From an uncultured Rhodocyclaceae bacterium (GTDB taxonomy: Bacteria; Pseudomonadota; Gammaproteobacteria; Burkholderiales; Rhodocyclaceae), in the NCBI GenBank assembly GCA_907163075.1, contig CAJQTY010000001.1:682001-746000 (forward strand): a stretch of DNA of 64,000 nucleotides, written 5' to 3'. Positions within the stretch are counted from its first letter, which is position 1. Each line of letters starts with the position of its first letter. The position numbers were made by a program, and so were the translations under genes. The notes beneath the pieces were generated by a model, which was not told where the DNA came from, ran no database searches, and saw nothing but the letters and a program-made list of their open reading frames with translations. This document shows, in pieces, positions 39,401-46,858 of the stretch.

Positions 39401-39561
39401 ACGCGCAAACGCCGATCCTGGCCATGACCGCCAATGTCTTCGCCGACGACAAGGCGCGCTGCGTGGCGGCCGGAATGAACGACTTCCTGTTCAAGCCGAT
39501 CGACCCCGAGCGCGTGTTTGAACGCCTGCTGGAGTGGCTCGACCGGAGCACATCGTCATAA
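36466..39561 (+). CDS. Hybrid sensor histidine kinase (Cache-HAMP-PAS-PAS-HisKA-HATPase-REC)
   Basis: A 1031-residue membrane kinase. TM1 (about 14-36), double-Cache periplasmic sensor (TYLAAQINSELKDRLDAL to about 285), TM2 (about 290-312), HAMP, two PAS domains (about 370-490 and 505-625), coiled coil, HisKA (H664 in [11 protein letters not shown]), HATPase (FEQADNSTTRKYGGTGLGL) and one receiver (D958 in VMDMQMPVLDG). There is no HPt. The PAS motifs NSIGDAVIATDLDGRV and RMNPMAERLTG are well conserved. A PAS-GGDEF fragment continues in the same reading frame directly after its stop codon. Confidence 0.92.
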   Translation: MASTALPRHSLKTRISLATLSIFLLSLWSLSFFASRMLRQDMERLLGEQQLSTVTYLAAQINSELKDRLDALDLIARAINPAMLGDPPALQRFLDQRFVLHNRFNSGVMAYRPDGTAVAASPLAPERIGVNYMDMDYVRNALKEGKATIGKPMSDGVLQPVSFALAVPIRDSQGRVIGVLAGITSLVLPNFLDRITENRYGKTGGYLLVAPQHRVIITATETSRAMAASPAPGVNPMIDRFLDGHEGSAVYVNPQGVEVLQSSRNIPVAGWYVAAALPVAEAFAPIRDMQQRMLLATLVLTLLAGGLIWWILRRQFSPMLAAVERLAAMSDTGQPPQPLPIAGQDEIGHLIAGFNRLLETLGRRETALRESEESLAITLNSIGDAVIATDLDGRVTRMNPMAERLTGRTLAEARGGRLAEIFRIVDPDTRETATDPVREVIAHGQVVGLANGTLLLSGDGQEYQVADSAAPIRNAAGEVVGVVLVFSDVTAHYRMEKALRQEQQFSQLILDRLPGIFYLYTYPECRLALWNKQHEALLGYTAAEMKGRHAADWHVPEAREAVMNTMHTVMRNGESSIEASLVAKDGRQVPFVLSGVRFEAQNRSYVMGIGTDITERKQAEAELEQHRHHLEALVSSRTAELERAKDAAEGASLAKSAFLANMSHEIRTPMNAILGMASILRRGNVSAEQAEHLRQIETAGRHLLKVINSILDLSKIEAGKFVMEEAPVAVAGLLGNVRSILNERARAAGILLHVECAPFPPNLQGDPTRLQQALLNYAANALKFTERGSVTLRAVKQQENGQSLLVRFEVQDTGVGIPAEILPRLFSAFEQADNSTTRKYGGTGLGLAITRRLAELMGGEVGVDSTPGVGSTFWFTARLKKKDSRPAAMPPAPTIDAERRLRQRHHGRRILFVDDDPMNLAVAQFLLVDSGLQVDTAEDGVQAVRRARETSYALIVMDMQMPVLDGLEATRQIRQLPGYAQTPILAMTANVFADDKARCVAAGMNDFLFKPIDPERVFERLLEWLDRSTSS

Positions 39562-39777
39562 GGTGCGATACGCGTTGCCGGCTACCACCGCATCTGCAGG
39601 AATATCGCCGAGCGCCGCGAAATGGCCGACCGGGTACGCCACCTGGCCTTTCATGACCCGCTCACACAACTGCCCAACCGCCGCCTGCTCATGGTGATGA
39701 CGGCAACAGCCGGAGACGACAATAAGGGTACATCGTCATGCAAAAGGCTTATCACCAATCATGATCAAGGCAATTGA
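39562..39777 (+). pseudogene. Remnant of a PAS-GGDEF protein
   Basis: In the frame of the preceding kinase and starting right after its stop, the DNA encodes GYHRICRNIAERREMADRV followed by RHLAFHDPLTQLPNRRLL. This is the classic PAS C-cap to GGDEF junction, after which the sequence decays and stops at 39775-39777. The GGDEF active site is missing, so the fragment cannot make c-di-GMP. A ten-base direct repeat (ACATCGTCAT) occurs in the kinase's last codons (39550-39559) and again at 39730-39739, exactly 60 codons apart. Confidence 0.72.
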
Positions 39778-39781
39778 TGAC

Positions 39782-39808
39782 TTTACACCTTATCACTTTG
39801 GTTATAAT
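39782..39808 (+). promoter_or_regulatory. Candidate sigma-70 promoter upstream of the diguanylate cyclase gene
   Basis: A perfect -10 box TATAAT (39803-39808) follows TTTACA (39782-39787) with a 15-base spacer, somewhat short. The surrounding 39750-39830 stretch is notably AT-rich for this genome. It would give a leader of about 190 bases for the gene at 40004. Confidence 0.35.
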
Positions 39809-40003
39809 CTTGAGCACCGCATTCGGTTTGGCTGATCAGACTCATCGACCTTTGGCAATGCTCAGTTTGGATAACATGCAAACAGGCCTGATATCGCCCA
39901 TGCGGCGGCGCAAGCAAGTAGCCCGCGTCATGCTCGCCTTGCATTTCATCAATTCCGGAAATTGCATTGGAGCGTTCTTCCCGATGTTCTCAAGTCCGCA
40001 CCA

Positions 40004-41518
40004 ATGAATCATCCGGTAAACCCTGCCGAAATCGCGCGGGAAGCGCTTAAGCGCTTGGCCGCGGGCAATCTGGCACCGACACCGGCGAATTATCAGGCGT
40101 ATTACAACGAGATCGCCAATCTTCCGATCAAGGCGCCTTTCCCCACGGCGCCCTTGCAGAACATCGCGGCGCTGCTCCCGGCCCATGGCGCGGCACAGGA
40201 CAAGGCGCTTGCAGACCTCGACGCGGCTATCACCGGGAATAGCTGGAAGGGTGTTGAGACGGCACTGCTCGAGTTCATCAATTTCGCGGCAAGCAAGAGC
40301 GTTGCGCAAGGCGCCGTCGAATCAGCCTTGCCTGCGGAATTTTTGCAGGCCCTGGCCGGTTTCATCGAAAGCACGTTGCCGGCGCTCGGCGACAAGAAGG
40401 AGCGCGGACCGAAAATAGCCGGCGAACTGGTGCAGGTGTTGCGCAAACCGCCGGTAAGTATTCAGCTGTTGCAGGACCTGCTGGCCAACGCGGGACCGCA
40501 AACGATGGTTTCAGCCGAGGAGCAAGGACAGATCAAAATTTCCTTGCTCAAACTGATGCACTTGATTCTCGAAAATATCGGCCAATTGACGCTGGACGAA
40601 AGCTGGCTGAAGGGACAGCTTGAGGGCATGCTGGCTGTCGTCGAGCCGCCGATCACGCTACGCCAGCTCCACGACATGGAGCAACGTCTGCGCGAGGTGA
40701 TCGTAAAACAGAGCGAGACACGGCGGCAATCGATCCAGGCGCGGGAAGACATCCGCAACATGCTGTCCGCCTTCGTCGAAAGCCTGGCGGTAATGAACGA
40801 CTCCAGCACGTCGTTTCAGCAAAAAATTGAAGATAGTGCCAACAAAATCAAGGTCGCCAGCAAAATAGAGGACCTGGGCTCGCTTCTGCAGGACGTCATT
40901 GAAGCCACACGCTCGATGTCGGAACGCACCTCCGAGGCCCGCCGTCATTTGAAGGGCATGCAGGAAAGAGTTGCGGAAACCGAGGCCATGCTCGCGCGCC
41001 TGCACGAGGAACTCGACTCCGTCAGTGCGCAGGCTCGCCACGACCCGTTGACCGATGCCCTGAACCGCAAGGGGCTGGATGATGCGCTCAGTCGCGAAAT
41101 CGCCAACCTCCAGCGGCGGAATGTGCCGCTGTCAGTTTGCATGCTCGACATCGACAACTTCAAAAAACTGAATGACCGCCTCGGGCACGAGGCCGGCGAC
41201 AAGGCGCTGATCCACCTGGCCAATGTCGCCCGCCATTGCATGCGTCCGACTGATACGCTGGCACGCTACGGGGGCGAGGAGTTCGTCATCCTGATGCCGG
41301 ATACCAAGCTTGTGCTTGGCATAGAAGTGATGGTCCGCCTGCAGCGCGAACTGACCCGGATGTTTTTCCTGTCGGGCAAGGAAAACGTCCTGATCACCTT
41401 CAGCGCCGGAGTGGCAGAGATTGGGAAGGAAGAAACCGGCATCGATGCCATCAATCGTGCCGATCAGGCCATGTACCTGGCCAAGCGTGCGGGCAAGAAC
41501 CGTGTGCTGGGAGCCTGA
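40004..41518 (+). CDS. GGDEF diguanylate cyclase with helical N-terminal region
   Basis: A 504-residue cytosolic protein. The first 330 residues are mainly helical (ALKRLAAGNLAPTPANYQAYYNEI, later a long coiled coil) with no membrane segment. The last 165 are a GGDEF domain: ARHDPLTDALNRKGL, DIDNFKKLNDRLGHEAGD and the active site RYGGEEFVIL. All nucleotide and metal-binding residues look intact, so c-di-GMP synthesis is expected. No RxxD inhibitory site is seen upstream of GGEEF. I use the ATG at 40004; a TTG at 39962 would add 14 poorly conserved residues. Confidence 0.88.
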   Translation: MNHPVNPAEIAREALKRLAAGNLAPTPANYQAYYNEIANLPIKAPFPTAPLQNIAALLPAHGAAQDKALADLDAAITGNSWKGVETALLEFINFAASKSVAQGAVESALPAEFLQALAGFIESTLPALGDKKERGPKIAGELVQVLRKPPVSIQLLQDLLANAGPQTMVSAEEQGQIKISLLKLMHLILENIGQLTLDESWLKGQLEGMLAVVEPPITLRQLHDMEQRLREVIVKQSETRRQSIQAREDIRNMLSAFVESLAVMNDSSTSFQQKIEDSANKIKVASKIEDLGSLLQDVIEATRSMSERTSEARRHLKGMQERVAETEAMLARLHEELDSVSAQARHDPLTDALNRKGLDDALSREIANLQRRNVPLSVCMLDIDNFKKLNDRLGHEAGDKALIHLANVARHCMRPTDTLARYGGEEFVILMPDTKLVLGIEVMVRLQRELTRMFFLSGKENVLITFSAGVAEIGKEETGIDAINRADQAMYLAKRAGKNRVLGA

Positions 41519-41846
41519 CGCAACACCCTGCGGCACGCCGCCGATCACCTGGGGCACAGCCGTCCGTGGACAACCGTGGCCGCGCCGTTCGACCTTGGCC
41601 GCGGGCCGCTTGCCGGCCGAACACGCGGCCACGGATCGATCAACCGTGATCGACCGATACAACCAGAAATTCCTGTTCTGGCACCCCACCCATTGTCCCG
41701 CTGGAAATTCTGTCGATCAGAATGATACCGGCTGGATTGCCCCGTACGCGCGCTCGACCTGCCGTCGGCACGAGCAAAAACCAAGCGATCGAATGGCACG
41801 GATACCGAGCGGCCACAAGAGCTATTCACTGTGAGAGGAGGGTTCA
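41519..41846. other. Intergenic region before glgP
   Basis: A 328-base non-coding stretch. It ends in a strong ribosome site (GAGAGGAGGG) seven bases before the glgP ATG. I see no clear promoter, terminator or repeat; small open frames on either strand lack ribosome sites. Confidence 0.4.
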
Positions 41847-44321
41847 ATGTCAACGCCAGATATCTACCCCGCTACCGGGCGTCACGCCGATACTGCCCAA
41901 ACCGATCCGCTGCGCGCCGAACTGGAACGGCATGTGATCTCGATGGTCGGCAACGATTTTCATCCGCCGCGCAAGGATACCTACTACCAGGGGCTGGCCT
42001 ACTGCGTGCGCTCGCGCCTGATCGAGCAATGGCTGCGGGCGCAGCGACTGTATTACGAGAAGCAGGCGAAGCGGGTCTACTACCTCTCCCTCGAATTTCT
42101 GCCCGGCCCGTTCCTGAAGAACTACATCATCAATCTCGAACAACAAAAGGCAGTTGCCGACGCACTCGAGAGCAGCGGTTTTTCGCTTGACGAACTGGCC
42201 GAGGAAGAGCGCGACCCGGGCCTTGGCAATGGCGGGCTGGGCCGGCTGGCTTCGTGCTTCATGGATTCGATGGCCTGCCTGGGCGTCCCCGGCCACGGTT
42301 ACGGCATCCGTTACGACTACGGCATCTTCACCCAGAAGATCGTCAATGGCTGGCAGGTCGAGGAGTGTGACAACTGGCTGATACATGGCAATCCATGGGA
42401 AATCGCGCGCCGCGGCTTTCCCTATACCGTAAATTTTTACGGTCGTTCGGAGCCCTACACCGACCACCAGGGCCGTTTCCTTTACCGCTGGTCCGATTGC
42501 GAGCACGTCAACGCGATGCCTTGCGACATCCTGATTCCGGGCTTTGGAACGGACGCCACGACGAACATGCGACTGTGGGCGGCGATTTCGAGCACCGACT
42601 TCAACCTCGCCTTCTTCAACAATGGCGACTATATCAAGGCCATGGAGGAAAAGGTTCTCAGCGAGAACATTACCAAGGTTCTCTATCCGAGTGACGAGCG
42701 GGAAGCGGGCAAGGAACTGCGCCTGAAACAGCAATACTTCTTCGTGGCGGCGACCTTCCAGGACATCATCCGGCGCTTCAAGAAGTCGCGCAGCCCGTTC
42801 TCGAACCTGCCCGAGACCGTTGCCATTCAGCTCAACGACACGCATCCCGCGATCAGCATCCCGGAACTCATGCGCATTCTCCTGGACGCCGAGTGTCTGG
42901 GCTGGGACGAGGCGTGGGATATCTGCGTCCGGACCTTCGCCTACACCAATCACACGGTCTTGCCGGAAGCGCTGGAGACATGGCCGGTCAGCCTGATGGA
43001 GCGCCTGCTACCGCGGCATATGCAGATCATCTACGAGATCAACCGGCGATTTCTCGATGAGGTGGCGCAACGCCATCCGGGCGACCTGGACTTACTCGGA
43101 CGCCTGTCGCTGATCGCCGAAGGCCACGAGAAACGGGTACGCATGGCGCACCTGGCGATTGTCGGCAGCCATTCGGTCAACGGGGTGGCGGCGCTGCACA
43201 CGCATATCCTGAAAACGCGCCTGTTCCGCGACTTCGACGCCTTTTTCCCGGGGCGCTTCCAGAACGTGACCAACGGCATCACGCAGCGTCGCTGGCTGCT
43301 TCAGGCCAATCCCGGCCTGGCGGCGCTGATCACCGACAGCATCGGGTCCGGCTGGATCCGTGACCTGACCCAGCTCAGAAAGCTCGAAGCCTTCACCGAG
43401 AACCCGGCTTTTCTTGCCGCCTGGCAAGAGAAGAAGACCGCAAACAAGCTCCGGCTGGCCATCCATATCCAGCAAAAGACCGGCATTGCGGTTGACCCGA
43501 ATACCCTCTTCGACATCCAGATCAAGCGTATCCACGAATACAAGCGCCAGGTCCTCAACGTCTTGCACGCGGTGACGGCTTACAACCGCATCAAGGACGC
43601 TCCGCAGCGACCGGTCGTGCCGCGCACCATCATCTTTGGCGGCAAGGCGGCGCCGGGCTACTTCATGGCCAAGCTGACGATCAAGCTGATCAACGCGGTG
43701 GCCGACAAGGTCAATCACGACCCGGACATGCAGGGCAAGCTGGCCGTCGTGTTCCTGCCAAACTACTGCGTCTCGCAGGCCGAGAAGGTCATGCCCGCGG
43801 CCGACCTGTCCGAGCAGATATCGACCGCCGGGATGGAAGCCTCGGGCACCGGCAACATGAAGTTCGCGCTTAACGGCGCGCTCACCATCGGCACGCTTGA
43901 CGGTGCCAACATCGAGATCCGGGAAGAGGTTGGCGCAGACAATTTCTTCCTCTTCGGTTTAACCAGCGAACAGATCGAAGCGGCCCGCGCCAACGGCCAT
44001 TTCCCCGGATACTACTACGACAACGACAGCGAACTGAGGCGTGTGCTCGACATGATCGGCGACGGAACATTCTCGCCCGGCCAGCCGGAGCTGTTCCTGC
44101 CGATCCGCAAGGCTCTGCTGGACTACGGCGATCACTACCTGGTAACGGCCGATTATCGGGCCTACGTTACGGCGCAGGAAGAAGTCGACCGCGTCTTTGT
44201 CGACCGCGACGAATGGACGCGGCGTTCGATCCTCAACGTCGCCCGCATGGGCAAGTTCTCGAGCGACCGCGCGATCCAGGAGTACGCGAAAAACATCTGG
44301 GGGATAAAGCTGGAGGGATGA
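41847..44321 (+). CDS. glgP: Glycogen/starch phosphorylase
   Basis: Phosphorolyses alpha-1,4-glucan ends to glucose-1-phosphate in the cytoplasm, using pyridoxal phosphate. The 824-residue length fits the family. Visible are the N-terminal YYLSLEFLPG (substrate and dimer region), DPGLGNGGLGRLASCF, IQLNDTHPAI, the FDIQIKRIHEYKRQ region and the PLP-binding EASGTGNMKFALNG with K672. The strong ribosome site suggests good expression. No other glycogen gene is nearby; it stands alone between signalling genes. Confidence 0.96.
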   Translation: MSTPDIYPATGRHADTAQTDPLRAELERHVISMVGNDFHPPRKDTYYQGLAYCVRSRLIEQWLRAQRLYYEKQAKRVYYLSLEFLPGPFLKNYIINLEQQKAVADALESSGFSLDELAEEERDPGLGNGGLGRLASCFMDSMACLGVPGHGYGIRYDYGIFTQKIVNGWQVEECDNWLIHGNPWEIARRGFPYTVNFYGRSEPYTDHQGRFLYRWSDCEHVNAMPCDILIPGFGTDATTNMRLWAAISSTDFNLAFFNNGDYIKAMEEKVLSENITKVLYPSDEREAGKELRLKQQYFFVAATFQDIIRRFKKSRSPFSNLPETVAIQLNDTHPAISIPELMRILLDAECLGWDEAWDICVRTFAYTNHTVLPEALETWPVSLMERLLPRHMQIIYEINRRFLDEVAQRHPGDLDLLGRLSLIAEGHEKRVRMAHLAIVGSHSVNGVAALHTHILKTRLFRDFDAFFPGRFQNVTNGITQRRWLLQANPGLAALITDSIGSGWIRDLTQLRKLEAFTENPAFLAAWQEKKTANKLRLAIHIQQKTGIAVDPNTLFDIQIKRIHEYKRQVLNVLHAVTAYNRIKDAPQRPVVPRTIIFGGKAAPGYFMAKLTIKLINAVADKVNHDPDMQGKLAVVFLPNYCVSQAEKVMPAADLSEQISTAGMEASGTGNMKFALNGALTIGTLDGANIEIREEVGADNFFLFGLTSEQIEAARANGHFPGYYYDNDSELRRVLDMIGDGTFSPGQPELFLPIRKALLDYGDHYLVTADYRAYVTAQEEVDRVFVDRDEWTRRSILNVARMGKFSSDRAIQEYAKNIWGIKLEG

Positions 44322-44534
44322 TTCCGCCGCTGCGGCCTGGTGCCGCTCACGTTCGGCCAGCCTTGCCGCGCCGCTCAGAAACACCCGATCCGGAGCTTAG
44401 TCGGCACCCGTCAAAAAGGAGGTGACATCCCGATCAGAAGTTAAATCAAACAAGTCAGGAACGCCACAAAGACATCGCCAGGACAGTATAGAATTTGCAA
44501 CAGCTTGCTAATCACCACACTGAGGAAACATAAC

Positions 44535-45863
44535 ATGTTCGGATCCGGCAAGAAGCATAAGGAACAGATCGCTCAAGCGCAACGCGAGTTGCAAGGACAG
44601 CGTGCCATCCTCGACGCGATCGATCGCTCAAATGCCCGCATTGAATTCAAGACCGACGGAACCATTGTCAGCGCCAACCGCAATTTTCTCGATGCGCTGG
44701 GCTATACCCTGGATGAGGTGAGCGGCAAGCACCACCGGATTTTTTGCGAACGCGAATTCTTCGACTCGCCCGACTACGCAAGCTTCTGGCAAAAACTGAA
44801 TCGCGGCGAGTTCATCTCTGGCCGCTTCAAGCGCATCAAGAAAAATGGCGACGCCATCTGGCTGGAGGCAAGCTACAACCCGATCCTCGACGCGGACCGC
44901 AAACTCGTTGGTATCATCAAGTTCGCCACGGACATCACCAGCCGTGTTCTCGAAGATCAGGACCGCGAAGCCCGCCTGAAGGCCATCGACCGTTCCATGG
45001 CGGTCATCGAATTCAACCTCGACGGTACCATCATCACCGCCAACGGCAACTTCCTGAAGGCCCTCGGCTACAACCTCGCCAGCATCCAGGGCAAACACCA
45101 CAGGATATTTTGCGACGCGGCACTGGTCGGCAGTCCCGAATACGCCGACCTCTGGCGTCGCCTTGGGCGCGGTGAAGTCATGTCGGGGCGCTTCCAGCGC
45201 CTTCGTTCGGACGGTTCCGCGGTCTGGTTGGAAGCCAGCTATAATCCGGTCCTCGATGCCGGCGGCAAACCCTACAAGGTGATCAAGTTCGCCGCCGACA
45301 TCACCCAGCAGATCGAACGGGTGCAAATCGAAATCCGCAATGCCGACGAAGCCCTGGAGATTTCCCGCGACAACGAAAGGCTGTCGGACCAGGGTGCCCG
45401 GGTGATCGAGGATGCCGTGAAAAAGATGCACGAGATCGCCGACTGTGCGCGTTCTGCCTCCGAAACCATCGAAGACCTCGGGCGCCAGTCGGCGCAGATC
45501 ACTTCCATCGTCCAGACCATCCGCGAAATTGCCGACCAGACCAACCTGCTGGCGCTCAACGCCGCTATCGAGGCGGCCCGGGCCGGCGAACAGGGCCGCG
45601 GCTTCGCCGTGGTGGCCGACGAAGTCAGGAAGCTGGCCGAGCGCACGAGCAGTTCCACCTCGGAAATCTCCGGCATGATCGACAAGGTGCAAACCGGCAC
45701 CAGATCGGCCGTGGCGAGCATGGGAACCACCCTCGAACAGGCCGGGCAGAGTGTCGATCTCGCCAACGAAGCCGCCAAGGCCATCGGCGCCATCCGCGAC
45801 GGCGCACGGCGCGTCGTCAATGTGGTCGAGGACGTCGGCCGCAATCTCAAATCCAGCGGCTGA
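44535..45863 (+). CDS. Soluble PAS-PAS methyl-accepting chemotaxis protein (Aer/BdlA-like)
   Basis: A 442-residue cytosolic transducer with no membrane segment: two PAS domains in tandem (about 25-135: [23 protein letters not shown]; about 148-258: [23 protein letters not shown]), followed by a short signalling domain with the hairpin tip [38 protein letters not shown]. The PAS pairs share GKHHRIFC and FxGRFxR motifs, as in BdlA-type redox or biofilm-dispersal sensors. There is no C-terminal CheR tether. An upstream in-frame start at 44505 is less likely than the ATG at 44535. Confidence 0.88.
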   Translation: MFGSGKKHKEQIAQAQRELQGQRAILDAIDRSNARIEFKTDGTIVSANRNFLDALGYTLDEVSGKHHRIFCEREFFDSPDYASFWQKLNRGEFISGRFKRIKKNGDAIWLEASYNPILDADRKLVGIIKFATDITSRVLEDQDREARLKAIDRSMAVIEFNLDGTIITANGNFLKALGYNLASIQGKHHRIFCDAALVGSPEYADLWRRLGRGEVMSGRFQRLRSDGSAVWLEASYNPVLDAGGKPYKVIKFAADITQQIERVQIEIRNADEALEISRDNERLSDQGARVIEDAVKKMHEIADCARSASETIEDLGRQSAQITSIVQTIREIADQTNLLALNAAIEAARAGEQGRGFAVVADEVRKLAERTSSSTSEISGMIDKVQTGTRSAVASMGTTLEQAGQSVDLANEAAKAIGAIRDGARRVVNVVEDVGRNLKSSG

Positions 45864-46194
45864 TAGTCAGTCGGGTTGGCTGTGGGAATCGAGGAAGAAT
45901 TTCCTGTCGACCCGTTCCGTCCAGATACGGAACACCTCTTTGACCCCGCGGATCGGCATAGGGAACCTCGCCGTCCATCGGGTTCTGGTGGAAAAATGTG
46001 GGCAATCGCGCCGGATGGCCACGCCTTCACACAGCGGCCCTCGATCGTGCAACTGCATCCACCGGAAATCCTCCTCGCGCCAGCGTAGCGGAATGTCGGA
46101 AAAGAATAGAACTCGGAAGGAGCGCATCGGCGCGCGCAGGCGAAATACCGCATCCGCGTGACGGCGGCGCACCATTGATCGCCCGGACGCTCAC
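45864..46194. other. Region between chemotaxis gene and MSCCGN gene
   Basis: A 330-base gap between convergent genes. On the minus strand a frame of 102 codons (45867-46175, Arg-rich, beginning MVRRRHADAVF) is open and starts 19 bases after the neighbouring gene. It has no clear ribosome site and no family I recognise, so I do not call it a gene. No terminator hairpin is evident. Confidence 0.35.
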
Positions 46195-46476
46195 CTACTG
46201 CGGTGCCGCGACCCTCTTCAAAAGCGGTACCGCCGCCATGCTGGCGGCGTCACGCCGATCCACCTCGAGCACAGTCATCGGAACGTCGAAGCGATAGGTG
46301 CGCTGCGAGAACATTCCACGCACGCGCAGGGCGGTCTTGCCGATGTACTGGAAATAGACCGCGTCCGCCACTGTCCGCCGCGCCATCTGCGCCGATGCTC
46401 CGGCGGCGGGGTACGCCTGTCCGGCCCGGCCGCGCGGCGCCGGGGGCACACGACTATTTCCGCAGCAACTCATCAT
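46195..46476 (-). CDS. Small conserved protein beginning MMSCCGN
   Basis: A 93-residue protein starting MMSCCGNSRVPPAP, a Cys-Cys N-terminus and Pro/Ala-rich linker, followed by a compact domain (AVYFQYIGKTALRVRGMFSQ, RYRFDV-like FSQRTYRFDVPMTVLEVD, RDAASMAAVPLLKRV). I recall similar short proteins with an YFEYxGxTxL pattern and a RDAASLA-VPxLRRV end, often of unknown function near phage-tail or surface genes. It overlaps the DUF1360-like gene by 23 bases, so they are probably translated together. No function can be assigned. Confidence 0.65.
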   Translation of the reverse strand: MMSCCGNSRVPPAPRGRAGQAYPAAGASAQMARRTVADAVYFQYIGKTALRVRGMFSQRTYRFDVPMTVLEVDRRDAASMAAVPLLKRVAAPQ

Positions 46477-46843
46477 CTTCCTCGTCCGCTGCCGCCGCCT
46501 CTTCTGAATAGATCGCCGGCAGGCCAAGGGCCTGTTCCCGCGCCAACAATCCGGCATGCAGGCGCTCGATGAGTATCGCGGCCGCCGACAGCGCAAGCCA
46601 CAGCAGAAGCCGCTCCGGCCAGTCGCGACCGACGAGCCACGCCGCCGGCGCGGCGACCCACAGGCTCAGGCAATAGGAACAGTCGAGCAGCCGTTTCCCG
46701 AACGACCCCTCGCCGAGACGGCCGTGCAGACGCGCGAACACGTCAAAGGGGCCATCCTCGGCATGCAGCAGGTGAGTCACACGCCACACCGCCAGCGCAG
46801 CGATGCAGAAGTAAAACCAGGACGTGCCGCTCGTCTGCTGCAT
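46454..46843 (-). CDS. DUF1360-family membrane protein
   Basis: A 129-residue protein with a WFYFCIAALAVWRVTHLLHAEDGPFD start and a CSYCLSLWVAAPAAWL segment with a CxxC motif, as in the DUF1360 family. It has two to three hydrophobic helices and an acidic tail (EEAAAADEEDDE). It starts 15 bases after the 739-residue gene and overlaps the following MSCCGN gene. The same CxxC appears in sporulation-associated members of the family, but function here is unknown. Confidence 0.72.
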   Translation of the reverse strand: MQQTSGTSWFYFCIAALAVWRVTHLLHAEDGPFDVFARLHGRLGEGSFGKRLLDCSYCLSLWVAAPAAWLVGRDWPERLLLWLALSAAAILIERLHAGLLAREQALGLPAIYSEEAAAADEEDDELLRK

Positions 46844-46858
46844 GCCGATATCGTCACC

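Noticed and set aside
39774-40007. Small ORF of 77 codons before the diguanylate cyclase gene
   Set aside because: No ribosome site, overlaps the next gene's start and the predicted promoter, no recognisable domain.
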